Assembly: GCA_037176845.1 (NCBI GenBank)
Contig: JAYKXP010000069.1
Span: 241,439 to 305,438 of the forward strand
Reading direction: 5' to 3'
Length of the DNA stretch: 64,000 nucleotides
From: Paramarasmius palmivorus
Lineage: Eukaryota; Basidiomycota; Agaricomycetes; Agaricales; Marasmiaceae
Below are positions 1 through 11,206 of this stretch, piece by piece. The translations under genes and the position numbers were made by a program. Position 1 is the stretch's first letter; the number at the start of each line of letters is the position of its first letter. The notes below the pieces were generated by a model, which had not been told where the DNA came from, ran no database searches, and saw nothing but the letters and a program-made list of their open reading frames with translations.

Positions 1-3000
1 GTCAGTTCCTGAATGTATCATACACCATTACGATGGTAAGCTTTGGAATCGCGTTTATCCTTTATCTTTGTCCTCTTAGTTCCTTTTACACATTGTTTGA
101 CATAGTTGGTGAGTCACAGTGCGGTACATCTTTTCCCTCAGACACTAAAATCTCCCGTGATAACGCCCGACAAGAATTACCCACCAAGATTCACTCATCA
201 GCTAATAAAGCAACTACAGTTTGATACAAGACCCGATATTTTTCTTCGACCAGGCGCTGGTGTTTATGACGGAAAGAAAAACTTGTTTATGCCGCATGAG
301 CTGGATCTTGGAGGAAATTCTGGAGCAAGGTACGGAGTTACCTGTTTCTTTGGGCTTGCAGAGTACCTCATGTACCTCGATTATAGTTCGATGTTCCTTT
401 CCGGGACGATCCAAGTTCTACACGTCCGCCGAAAATATACTCCATCAAGATCACGAAAGGCCGCCAGAATCAATCCAGAGTCTGTCCTACCCATATCTCC
501 TATCCTTTGTATCAAAGCTGAGTATACACTTTCAGAGGGTTGTGCGTCAGTTCGTCGAAGGGAAACAGTCTCAGGATGAAAGCGTCTTAACGGCTCTCAT
601 GGTGCGTGTTGGTCCTTTGGTCTGAGGAATTTTCTCTCATATCAAAGCAGGCCATGAACGTGATCATTCGACAAGACCCAATCTCAAAGTATCCATTCAA
701 TGTTCGATCGTTTTTCCCGGCAAGGAGACGCGTCCAGTGGGTCATGGCCTAGAGCTTTGGCGTGGATACTTCCAGTCGATCCGGCCTGCACTTGGTCACG
801 TAATTCTCAACTTCGATATCACCACTGGTATGTTTTACAAGCCGGGTCCCTTGATGAACCTCGCGCTCGAGTTCTTTGGGAAGAATAATCCCAACGTTCT
901 GTCGCCAACTCATGGCCTACCGGATCGTGAACGGCTGCACCTTCAGCGATTCATCAGTGGGATCCGCGTCAAGGTCACGAGTGGTGACTCAAAGTCAAGA
1001 AGCAAGTCTCGCGTTATTACGGTTCAGCGACTATCCAGGGAAGGTGCCAGGCAGCTACGCTTCGAGAAGGACGGTGCCCAAATATCTGTTGCTGACTACT
1101 TTCGGAGTCTCAGCAACAACCAACCTTTACGTTTTCCTGACGTAATCTGTGCTCTGGTTCGTCCCTGCATTGTACCTATTGTGCTCGCATCTGATGGTTC
1201 CATAGACTGCATCTGGTGCCGCCTTTCCCCTCGAGAAGTGCGAGATTATTCCAGGTCAGATTGCACGAAAGCAGGTGCCACCCGAGGTCACCAAGTCCAT
1301 GGTGGAATTCTCCCAGAAAAGACCGGAGCAACGGCTCCAAGCCATTAAGGACGGCCTAGCGGTGGGTGTATAACGAGTGGCACTTTGTCAGATTGACTGA
1401 CCTTCTGGCATATTCCAGATCCTTCAACACGGCCAGAGTGACTATATTCGCAACTTCAGAATGTCTGTTCAACAGACATCGTTCCCCATGACTGTCGAAG
1501 CGCGGCAAATTGCACCTCCAAAACTGATGTATGGTCAAGGGAGCAGGCAACCTACTGTGGTAGGTGCACACTTTATTCCAATTGTTTGGTAATTGATGCT
1601 CGTATAGGAACCGCGAAACGGCCAGTGGAACATGTGTGTTGCTTTTCTCTCTCTTAGCGTCTACACACTAAGTTTTTTTTTAGGATGGACAAGAAGTTTG
1701 TTCAGCCTCAAGCTATCAACCGATGGGCTATTGTTGTATTTGACACTCATTTTGGCCTCAACGCCGCACGGCAAATGGCCAAAGATATAATACACGCTTT
1801 TGGAACGACGGGTAATTGTTTACTACATTTCTTGAGGTTAGATCTGACAATTATTCTAGGTATGAGAGTTCTTGAACCAGAGCCGGTCATCCATATGGCC
1901 AATCCTCAAGCGAACATTGTTCTTGTAAGCTATACATGTTCTTGTCTATTACTATATTTAAATCTATCTGCAGGATCTCAAGAAGGCAGGCCAAATGTGT
2001 CTACAGAAACATGGCGGAAAACTGGGGCCTGATCTACTTGTTGTCGTGCTTCCTGAATTGGGGAATGCTGAGATTTACCGTACAGTCAAACAGTAAGCTG
2101 ATGTCAATTCGCTATATATCCTGCTTATCTCATACATCCATGCAGTTTCGGTGACATCGAAGTAAGTCCTTCATTGATGCCATGGCCGTGTCGCTCATTT
2201 GTGTCAAGGTCGGAGTGCTACGCAATGTCTCAAAGCATCTAAATGTCGAGGAGCAAAGATTCAGTATTGGGCTAATGTGGCGCTGAAGTATGTTTACTAG
2301 TTCTCCATTTCATAATCTTCACTAATGGTCCTTAGGGTCAATCCTAAACTTGGCGGCATCAATGTTCGACCCGATCCACAATCTGCAGCTGCCCTCACGG
2401 ACCCCCATAATCCCACCATCATCATGGGTATGTCTAGCTCTTCACATTGGAATTTTATGATTTTATGTCTAATTCGCATACAGGTGCCGATGTCATGCAT
2501 CCAGCTCCGGGATCAACCACTCCTTCATATACTGCCCTAGTAGCTAACGTCGACTCGGATGCTGCCAAGTACATTGCTGACATACGAGTGCAAACTGCTC
2601 GTCAAGAAATCATCGCAGATTTGGGCGACATGGCTCGCGTAAGCTTCTTTCCTGCCGTTACTGTTCATTTCTCAATGCTCAATGTCTGGCAGAATCTCAT
2701 TGGGAAGTACATGGATTACCGCAAGAATATGGAGAAGAAGACCAACTTCCAGCCACAAAGGCTTCTCTTCTTCAGAGGCAAGTTGTATCCATACCCAGCA
2801 GTTCCTGTGTCTGACTTGCATCAATCAGATGGAGTTTCTGAAAGTCAGTATAAGCAAGTGAAAGATGAAGGTTCGTTACATGTGCTTAAGTCTTGGCCCG
2901 CTATTCACTCGTTCTCTGCAGAATTGGCTATCCTACGAGGTTTGCATGACATCATGGCTCAGCTGGCAATCCTCCGTGGCTGAAATGTATGCCCTTCATA

Positions 3001-3870
3001 GATGTTTGTACGGAAATGAAGATCAACCCTCGCATTACCTTCATCATTGTCGCGAAACGACACCACTTCCGGTAAGCCCTTCTCGACATGTACGGTCCAG
3101 TTAACTCAATATTATGTCTATAGCTTCTTCCCTCCAAAGGAGCCTCCAGACACAAAGTTTCCCAATCGCTGACAGGAGCGGAACTGTCCTGCTGGTACTG
3201 TGGTTGACACCGGCATCACGCACCCCATTGAGTTCGACTTCTACCTACAAAGTCATGGTGGGTTGTTGGGAACCAGTCGATCTGCCCATTACCATGTAAG
3301 TTGTCTTTCATATGTTGCATTCCTTGCACTGACAAACTTTATATAGGTGCTCCACGACGTAGGTTTTGACTTTTGCGCCCCTGAAAACATCATTGACCAT
3401 TTTCTGCTCCTCAGGATTCTGTATTCACGTGTGTATCTGTATTCTTTCCATGACAGGCACTCAAACTCACATCACCTACAGGCCTGATGCGCTTCAGTCT
3501 CTGTGCTTCACGCTGTGCCACGTCTTTGCGAGAGCCACCAAATCTGTCTCGATACCGGCTCCAGTTGCTTGTATGTGTTGTCTATACCTTTTGGTGTTCT
3601 TTTACTGATGCTACCTTCCCCAGACGCAGATTTAGTGTGTGCACGAGCTCGTAACCACTACCGGAATGACTTGCAATCCGAAGTTGGTACTCAGACTGGC
3701 AGCTCGTCTGAGCTGGAACGCATGCGGGCAGATTTCCGTCCAGTTCATCGCAACCAGGAACGACGCACCTTCTTTACGGTGAGTGGAAGTCATATTACTT
3801 CCGAGAACAGGGCATCTCAATGGTTCTTCCTAGTGAAACACATGTTCTTGCTCTTGTCTTGAAGCCTTAG
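1..3870 (+). CDS. Argonaute (PIWI) protein, 5' truncated by window edge, frame broken
   Basis: Small-RNA-guided silencing protein of the eukaryotic Argonaute family (QDE2/AGO-like). The gene begins left of the window; bases 1-34 are already coding (reads ...CIIHHYD). Joining about 15 exons gives the N domain (YDGKKNLF near 265), the linker/DUF1785 ([18 protein letters not shown] near 900-950), PAZ ([18 protein letters not shown]), MID ([16 protein letters not shown] near 1695) and PIWI. All four PIWI catalytic positions are present: D in GADVMHP (about 2486), E in [10 protein letters not shown] in FFRDGVSESQ (split by a GC-AG intron 2778-2828), and H in [11 protein letters not shown]. Two micro-exons (3347-3358, 3415-3428) are needed. 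Frame problems: one base seems missing near 2217 in the conserved GVATQC motif, and an in-frame TGA lies at 3170-3172 before [15 protein letters not shown]. The C-terminal exon is uncertain (stop at 3862 or 3870). Either a decaying gene or assembly indels. Confidence 0.88.
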
Positions 3871-4249
3871 GTTGTGATATTTGCTACAAGCCTGCTTTCT
3901 GCTATTTATATATACTACATGCGTACTACCGACCTTGCACCTTGAAACTGTACTATCATACGAAATCATCTTGTACTGGTGACTGACGTGGACAATGGCA
4001 TTTTTAGCCGTTGCGGTGTGAGGTCGTTGATCGTCGCTAAGCTTTGTCGCACGTTTTCTACGTTCCTTCTCTCTCTACCATGATTCTATCTATCTCAACC
4101 TGGCCTCCAATATGGGACGATCAACACGGGGACTACATTATCATACAGCATACTCAGGGGAGCAGGATCAACCATGTGAACACTCGGTCGGACTGCGGCA
4201 ATGATAGATAGATGACTCGACCAGCTTTTTGCTTCCTGCGCTCACATCC
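3871..4249. other. intergenic, Argonaute 3' end to MFS copy A
   Basis: About 380 bases between the Argonaute stop and the start of the next gene. It should hold the Argonaute 3' UTR and the promoter of the transporter copy. I see no convincing ORF or structured RNA; a weak minus-strand reading frame overlapping 4154-4585 is a shadow of the transporter N-terminus. Confidence 0.5.
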
Positions 4250-6446
4250 ATGGCCTCCGGTCAGCAGGAAGACGAGGTTCAGACGGTGACGCGTTCTTCT
4301 TCGCCAAAAACGCCTCAAGAGGCTACCATAATCGAAGAGGATGGGGCAAATGCGCAAAACGAGGTTCCCAAAATTCGACGACATGTCACCGGTCCAAATA
4401 CTGGTTAATCCTCTTAAGGTGGGCAAGTTGGTTGTGAGTGCACGAGTACTTGGTTGAAGAGATACACAGTCTTGGGTCTGGCGATGTTTCTGTATGCATT
4501 CGGTGCGTTGTCGCAATTTCTCGGGCGCTTTATTCTTAATTTTCTTTAAGAGCAAACTGCTAATCGCGACTTCGGTATCAAGCATCGGTGAAGCACTTGA
4601 GCATTACAGGTTCCCTGGCATGGATATCGACCTCTTATCTTCTCACTACTACTGTTGTTCAGCCCATCCTAGGCAGGATTTCGGATGCTGTTGGCGTGAA
4701 AAGGTTCTTGATGATCGAGTTATGGATTTTCGTTATGGGGAACATCATTGCGGGAACAGCCAAATCACTTGCTCAGATCATTGCCGGGCGTTTGATTGCT
4801 GGTATTGGTGGTGCTGGTCTGCTCACGCTATCATGCATTGTGATTACTCGTCAGTCGTCAAAGTCATGTCGTCAAGCTCTACCTTTGTTTCTTACTTATG
4901 CTGTTTCAAGAGCTTACGCACGAACGACAGCGAGCATCTTACATGAATCTCATCAATGTTGTATTCATCGTAGGCTGACTCTCTCGGGCCGATCCTTGGG
5001 GGCCTCCTTGCAAAGTCGGGCAGCTTGGAGATGGATCTTTCTTCTTAATGCACCATTTGGACCAGTCAGTGAGTCGATCCACACGTCTTCATTACGCCAT
5101 TGTTACTTAATATCTTCTAGTAACCATCGTTCTATGGTTTTCCCTTCGCCTTCCACGGGCCGAGTCCCATATACGCTCTCTTCGTGACGTGATCACAAAA
5201 GTCGACATTGTTGGCATGCTCTTGCTCGTCGCCTCTCTTGGCTTCTTCATCGTCTCGCTGAACTCGGCTGGTCAAACCATACCATGGAACTCGCCGACCA
5301 TAATCGGATTGCTCTGTGCAAGTGGTGTAGCATTCATCGCGTTTTGGGTTGCAGAGAAATACGCGAAGATGCCCATCGCTCCCACAAGGTTGTTCGTGAA
5401 GTGGGAATGGAGAAACGTTCCGATTGCTTTCGTGACTAGGACGTTGCTGTTCTTTCACATATTTGCAAATGTGTGCTGTCTTTCGCTTGCTTCTTTTGTT
5501 AAAACTGAAATGTTCCCAGACCTTCTATTTACCAGGTACTTCCTTACTATTAAAGGCTTCTCACCGGACCTGATGGCGATGTGCGGTACAGTGTTCCTTC
5601 AAGTCATTGGTCACTCGACCATTCTTGCATCTGCGCTCGTTATTCCCTTCCTCATCATTGCTGCTATTGCTAGCACAGTATGCAACGAACTGTGTCGTAT
5701 ATATGGCCACGTTCGTCTCTTTTTAGTTGGAGGGCTCTTGCTTCTGCCTGTTGGGTTGGTACGTTTCTTAAATGGAATCGCATATGTGCCTGAACTTGAC
5801 GTGTATCTTGTTGTCCAGGGTTTAATGTCTACTCTGAACGAAACTAGCTCAATCGGAAAGATTGTGGGATACTCCTTAGTTGCTGGCGCAGGCTTCGGTT
5901 CGGTGAGTGTCGTTTTCATCCCTTGTACTTTTGCTGACCTTTATGTCGACCTTAGGGGACCCAACTTTCAATGGTCATCGCCCAAGTTGGTATTCCCGCT
6001 GACGAGCTTTCAACGGTTACAGCATTCGTCGGATGCGCACCCAATCTCGGAGGAACGCTCGGTGTTGCAGCGATCGGAGCAGGTGAGTGATGCCACATAG
6101 CCTTGATTTCTATCTAGCATGAAACCGCCTATTTTCAGTCATCAACAACGTCTTCAGTCACTCGCTTTCAACATCGCCCGTCATTCTTGCCTCCGAACGA
6201 TCGGTGAACACGAATGATGCTGTACATACGGCGAGCTTATTTCCCGCAGGAAGTGCAGCGCATACGGCTGTAGTAGAGGCATACGTAGGTGCATGGCAGA
6301 AAGGGTATTGGACTTTGCTGGGTATCTCGGGGTTGGAAATTTTGTTGTGCTTTTTCTTGAGAAGAGTTGAGCTTCCAGGGATCGGTGAGAAGGTAAGACA
6401 GGATGAGGTGGTTGACGAAAAGAAGTCTGGAGAGCTCGCCATCTAA
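4250..6446 (+). pseudogene. MFS transporter (DHA2 family), copy A, disrupted by frameshifts
   Basis: Plasma-membrane or vacuolar drug:H+ antiporter type of the major facilitator superfamily, 14-helix DHA2 class. The start ATG at 4250 opens a soluble N-terminal tail (MASGQQEDEVQTV). Family segments follow: LAWISTSYLLTTTVVQPILG, GRLIAGIGGAGLLTLSCIVI, ERQRASYMNLINVVFIV, WRWIFLLNAPFGP, GTQLSMVIAQ, and a last helix YWTLLGISGLEILLCFFLRR. Compared with the intact paralogue at 15938-18203, this copy has at least three lesions: a frame change near 4608-4615 before SLAW, a +1 base near 4973 giving an in-frame TGA at 4976-4978, and another +1 base near 5024 (agcTtgg before RWIFLLN). From 5189 to the stop the frame is intact over conserved sequence. 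Substrate unknown. Read as a young pseudogene, or a gene damaged by assembly indels. Confidence 0.72.
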
Positions 6447-6554
6447 CTATAGAATTAGTTGTTCTCGATCTCAGTTGTTCTAGCTTTATTCACCACGCCT
6501 CAACGGGCACCCAGGTATCTTGCGATATACAGTTGACCCTCAAAAATAACAACG

Positions 6555-6656
6555 GCCCGCCTAGCTCAATCGGATAGAGCGTCAGACTTTTACGGACAGT
6601 CTAGCGGGCTGAAGTGATGTATCTGAAGGCTGCGAGTTCGACCCTCGCGGTGGGCT
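6555..6656 (+). tRNA. tRNA-Lys(UUU) with a 28-nt intron
   Basis: Folds as a full cloverleaf: acceptor GCCCGCC (6555-6561) pairs with GGTGGGC (6649-6655) with one G-U pair; D arm GCTC/GAGC; anticodon stem TCAGA (6582-6586) with TCTGA (6622-6626); T arm GCGAG-TTCGACC-CTCGC; discriminator T6656. The anticodon TTT is at 6589-6591 in loop CTTTTAA. The intron 6593-6620 sits after position 37, the canonical site for nuclear tRNA introns. The mature length is 74 nt before CCA addition. The 3' end is exactly complementary to the primer-binding site of the Gypsy element at 56890-56907. Confidence 0.97.
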
Positions 6657-7086
6657 ATTGATTAGTTTTGCGACATCGCTGTCGTCATCTTCCTCTTTTT
6701 TTTGGAAGGTTAACGTTCAACACCTGTTAGCGCCTGGACCATAACTTCCTAGGCACATCCATCATCATCATGTCGCTATTCGTCAAGTTCCTCGTTTCAA
6801 TCTGCTTCGAGACGTGCAGTGTTTACAACAGCTCATTGATGGCTATGCTCCTTACTAGTATGATGGTGATCAAGAGTGGATGTGCGAGTGGCATGTACGG
6901 TATTATTTCAGGTTCTACTCGATGCTCCAGATAAATATTGACTACACACTAAGTAAATCGATAGGAACGCGAAGAGGAAGAAATGGGTAATGAACGGATG
7001 ATTTGGGAAGAAGGAAAACAAATGAACGTGAGTTGTATATGTTTAAAAAACGAATTGTATGATTCAATGACATCCGACTAAGTCCT
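6657..7086. other. intergenic region after tRNA-Lys
   Basis: About 430 bases. A T-rich run (tttttttt near 6697-6704) about 40 nt downstream of the tRNA is a plausible RNA polymerase III terminator. The remainder is the 3' flank of the minus-strand gene ending at 7087. No coding sequence recognised. Confidence 0.4.
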
Positions 7087-7929
7087 TTACATTTTCCCTC
7101 TGCTCTGCTCAGGGATCTTTTCCCAGATAGGATCGCCCCATTTGTCCAAGATCAACGTTCCACCACGCGTGACTTTTGCCCTCAGCCCAGGTGCGGGCGG
7201 ACGAGGTAGTGCCTCGTCGCTCGCGTAGACAACTGAAGTCTCGTGTTGCCCTTCATCTGTGTCCCTGGAACAAGTAGGAAAATTAGGCACTACCACACAA
7301 TTATTTCTTGCCTGCACGTACGAATGGGCTTGATCCGTAAGCTCCTCGGATTGTTTGCGTGTCAGGGCCTGCAAACCCGACAAATCCCTGACCTTCTCCA
7401 ACTCGCTCTCCGCCTCCTCCACATTGTCCCCATCCTTCATCGCTGAATATGCCAACGCACCGCCCTGTTCCTCCTCACTGAGGGCAGTGTACCATTTGGT
7501 AAATTGCACTACCAGCGCGCAATCATCCGCTTCCAAACGCCATTGGAACGCCAAGTCGTTTGGGTCGGAAATCTCCTTCGACGGAACTTGCAACACTTCC
7601 TCAGCCGACTCTTTCTCCAATCGCACAGGCTTATTCTTTCCTCCCTGACGAGCCCGCTCCTTGCATACGCTCATCATAGACACCATCAAGGCCTTTCGTT
7701 TCTCCGGCGTGAGGGTTTTGTACCACTCGTAGAACGTCTCGACCCCAAACGGCGCTAATTCTTCATTCTGCCGCAATTCTTGAGTGTCGATTTTTCCTGC
7801 GCCATTTCGCTTTTGTTTGAGAGCAGTCAAAACTTCGTCTTCGCTGAACCCCCGAGCCTCCCAAACTTTTTGCTGGGTCCCAGTGAGTGACTGACTAGAG
7901 AGTGACACAGATGGAACGATGAATCGCAT
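7087..7929 (-). CDS. hypothetical protein, about 261 aa after splicing
   Basis: Not recognised. The chosen ATG (7929, MRFIVPSVSLSS) lies about 115 bp downstream of a TATATATA box on the same strand at 8040-8050; an in-frame ATG at 8073 is upstream of that box and so unlikely. The protein is hydrophilic and charged: an N-terminal Ser/Thr stretch, a repeat-like helical region with aromatic pairs (FYEWYKTLTPEKRKALM and, about 85 residues on, FTKWYTALSEEEQGG), and a Pro-rich C-terminus (LPRPPAPGLRAK). The two W-Y-K/T-A-L/T-L-[ST] segments look like a diverged internal repeat. A 57-nt in-frame intron is likely at 7321-7265 (GTACGT donor, CTAAT branch point, CAG acceptor). No signal peptide or membrane segment. 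Function unknown. Confidence 0.6.
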   Translation of the reverse strand: MRFIVPSVSLSSQSLTGTQQKVWEARGFSEDEVLTALKQKRNGAGKIDTQELRQNEELAPFGVETFYEWYKTLTPEKRKALMVSMMSVCKERARQGGKNKPVRLEKESAEEVLQVPSKEISDPNDLAFQWRLEADDCALVVQFTKWYTALSEEEQGGALAYSAMKDGDNVEEAESELEKVRDLSGLQALTRKQSEELTDQAHSYVQARNNCVVVPNFPTCSRDTDEGQHETSVVYASDEALPRPPAPGLRAKVTRGGTLILDKWGDPIWEKIPEQSRGKM

Positions 7930-8039
7930 GGTCGAAAACGGTGCGTGTGTGGGTGAGTGAATAAACAGGCGAATCGAGAGGGTGGTGGTCTTGAGAATGG
8001 TGGTTAATTGTAGAGAAGAGTGCACGGTGCTCGACCCAA

Positions 8040-8050
8040 CATATATATAC
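8040..8050 (-). promoter_or_regulatory. TATA box of the 7087-7929 gene
   Basis: An alternating TA run reads TATATATA on the minus strand, about 115 bp upstream of the ATG at 7929. Position and sequence fit a core promoter and decide the start choice for that gene. Confidence 0.5.
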
Positions 8051-8358
8051 ATATCCGCTTTGACACTGTCCATACTGGTAGGACAATGGGACCGCCAAGG
8101 TCATGTGGTGGTGGCTTCTCGTAGCCAAATCCAGCGAAATATTCAAGGATGGTCTGTGTACCGCTCGTTCAGTTCAGCTTGGGCATCCTAATTAGGAAGT
8201 CCGGCAAAGCCACTAAATGCAATCGTTATTTATTACTACACACACAGAAATAGCCAAGGTCATCACGGGAGAGAATACAATTCAGGGTTACATGTTTACA
8301 TACGATCAACAAGTATTACTAGACGAGAGCATAGGGAATCCGTTATAACAAGTCATGA

Positions 8359-10468
8359 CTATATCATTCTGAAGTGGCACAAGGACTTAGGGAGCTCTAG
8401 CTCTTTTTCTCTCGCCTCCCGAATCTCTTCGGCTAGCACAAGGTCAGGGTCTCTGCCCTTTACTTCAGGTAAAAGTAAAGTGAAAACTATATAGAATTGC
8501 AAGTCAGCGATCGACACCGGTGCTTGCTCGCATCGTTCCACTCACCAGCACCAACGATACAGCACCCAAAAAATATCCAAAGTACAGCAGGCGTTCCGAT
8601 ATCTTTGCTCAGCTCGTTGAAGGCCAATGCTGAAATAATTGCCCCGGCCTTTCCAGCGGCAGCAGATATCCCATGCGCGAATGCACGGAAGCGAGTCGGG
8701 AATAGTTCTGCGGGATAACACTGTAGCTTCGTTAGGTATAGAGCTCGAGAGAAAGAGGGAAGAATCACACGCACGTAGGTAGTCGTATTTGCACCAAAGT
8801 TGAAGAAGAACTGGAGGAAGGCAAAGCATACAATGAAAGATGCGTGACTAAGAGTATCAAATTTTCCTGCAAGGATGGCCACTAGTATATTGGTCAGTGG
8901 ACGATGCCTTCAGAGTGGTATGAATGCAACGCACAGAATAGGGCAGCGAGGAGGAAACCTTGAATCTGAATCCATTTTCGACCGAGGATTTCAATCGTGA
9001 GGATAGATGCGTAATACCCTGTTCGGAAAGGTCAGTGGTATTATTTTGATCGTTAGATGATCCTGAGGTTCACCAGGTAGAAACCCAAGAGCGGTAATCA
9101 GTATGCCACCAATTGAGACGTTGAATAGCTTTTCCCAAGGCGTTCCAGTTTTACCAGCGAAGCCGACCTGCTGTAATACGACATTCTGGTTTAGGTTGAT
9201 TCCATAGAATCTTGAAAGGTTTACGAGCGTAAGCGGTGTCCGAATATATGAAACTCCAAGGGCTCACGCAATATCAAGGAGGAACCAGCAAGCACATGTC
9301 CCAATCAGAAGCTTGGCATGTCGCCACTCAGAGAAATATTTTACGAATTCTGTGATGATCTGAGCAAGAGCCGAAACCGGGATATGCCAAACGTACCACC
9401 AAAATGTGCCTGTTCTTTTTTAGTTGCTATTGCTTCCGGACTTTCATTTGCGTTAAACTTAACACCGCTGACATCCACAGTACCATCGGTCTCAGTTTTG
9501 GGTGGTCGATCCACCGACGAAGCCGAGCTTGGTGTCTCAAACCCGTGCAGGCCTTCCGTCCTCTCATTCGCCTTCTTCAGTTCGGATATATAATCATCCT
9601 GCTCCAGTTTCTTCGAGGCCTCGAATCGTTTACTCTCCGGCATCGTCAAGCGTTGGTAAAGTGTTCCGAACGCCGGTACGAGCGATACGCCAATGATGAT
9701 CCTCCACACTCCATCGACCTTGCTAGTCTTGCCTTCCGTGTTCATAACGTGCTTGTAGGCCTCCAAAACGATGATGGTGATGAGAGATCCTAGGAAAGAT
9801 CCCCATCCTTGGTTTGAGAAGATGTACGCGAGCAGGGTGCCTCGTTTGCGGAGATTAGCACGGTCAGAAGTGACTGATGCAGACATAGGGTAATCGCCTC
9901 CAACGCCTACCCCAAGCAGGATACGGAACATGCCTAAGTAGATGAGACATGAATCAGGAGAGATCTGACCGGTAGGCGTGGTAAGGCAGAGAATAGTGGC
10001 AAGGATGATGAGCATGAGTTCTTTTCCGTAGACGGCCTTACGACCGAGAGAGTCAGCAAGGTAGCCTAGAAAAGTTTGGACGTGAGACACGAAAAAGAAG
10101 AGGCATCCTCGGATGCTCACCAAACAAGAATTGTCCAATAACACTTCCGATGTTGGCACCAGCTTTCATGAACCCTTCGAGATTCGGAGGTAGCGACTGG
10201 CCATTGTACAGCCGGTACTGTAGCATAGTCGCCACTGGATTGATGATAAACAAGTCGTAGGCTTGTTTGAATCTTATCAGCCAACACGTTCCGTATACAC
10301 TGGAATATTAGACGCACCATCAAGCAAAAATCCTACTCCTGCGATACTCAAAAGCTTCACTTCCGTCAAAGTGAGGAGAAACGCCGGCCGTCTATTTTGG
10401 ACATCCTCGCGTTCATATTCGGCAAGAGGAACGTTTCTCTCGACCCTTTCTACCTCCGGCGAAGACAT
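8359..10468 (-). CDS. PHO84-like high-affinity phosphate:H+ symporter (MFS)
   Basis: Phosphate uptake transporter of the plasma membrane, MFS phosphate:H+ symporter family. The ATG at 10468 opens a charged N-terminus ([15 protein letters not shown]). The first helix reads [21 protein letters not shown] after removal of the intron 10317-10262. Further family landmarks are [32 protein letters not shown] with RANLRKRG (signature around helix 4-5), a hydrophilic central loop ([19 protein letters not shown]), and [20 protein letters not shown] with [16 protein letters not shown] in the C-terminal half. It ends in a charged tail ([12 protein letters not shown]). About seven exons; length near 550 aa, normal for the family. 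No lesion seen. A single CACGTT (Pho4-like core) lies 175 bp upstream. Confidence 0.9.
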
Positions 10469-11206
10469 GCAGCTTTGTACGTCTTGGTGTCCTTGGCTCC
10501 AAGAGGGCTAAGAAAGTGAAGTTAGGAAACACAGCCCCACAACTTGCAGTTGCATTTTGAGGGAAAGCTAGGTACTACACGGCGCTGAAAAAAGAAGCGG
10601 GCACTATGACGCGGCGCGTAACCTTACACCAAAATAACACGCACGTTCGTGATTTGACTGGTCGATGTTACCGCGTCCGTAGTGCTCCATGGGCAACAGA
10701 TTGATGAAGGTGGGGCTATTGGAGATGTGACAATCCAAATGAGTGTGGCTTGCAAGTTCGTGCGGTGAACCGAGTGGGTAGGGTAGAAAAAAGCCTGCCG
10801 CACATGGATCATGGGAGCAATCCGGCTAAATGTCTGTACGCAAAACTTCTGCAGACTCAGTAGTGTGTCCTCCTATTGCACATAATAAGTACACAAGGGA
10901 CCATGGGTAATGAGTATAAAATGCACTTCGTTTCACACAGAGCTAGCGATATGAGAGATGGGCCAGATGTCCCATGGAATGTCCATCCTAACTGCAACTC
11001 AACTGCGGGTGCCACCACTAGGAGAAGGAAGATAAATTAGTAAAATGTTACTGTGGCTTGGCATGGCATGACAGCAGTTTTGTTACGCATTTCATAAGTT
11101 CAGAGCTGCTTTACATGATTGAGAATAGCCTAGGCCTTGGAGAGTACCTATAGAGAAAGATAAGTAACTGTCGCTATATTAGACAATGCACGCACCCTTG
11201 ATCACC
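10469..11206. other. intergenic, upstream of phosphate transporter
   Basis: About 740 bases holding the promoter of the phosphate transporter and, further right, the 3' flank of the doubtful minus-strand gene at 11207-12090. Only short reading frames without recognisable motifs. Confidence 0.4.
10642..10647. promoter_or_regulatory. CACGTT hexamer upstream of the phosphate transporter
   Basis: CACGTT is a known lower-affinity core for the phosphate regulator Pho4 in yeast. It sits 175 bp upstream of the transporter ATG. One hexamer can easily occur by chance, so this is only suggestive. Confidence 0.2.

Noticed and set aside
10624..10812. Minus-strand 62-codon frame upstream of the phosphate transporter
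   Set aside because: Lies in the promoter region, no motif, length expected by chance.
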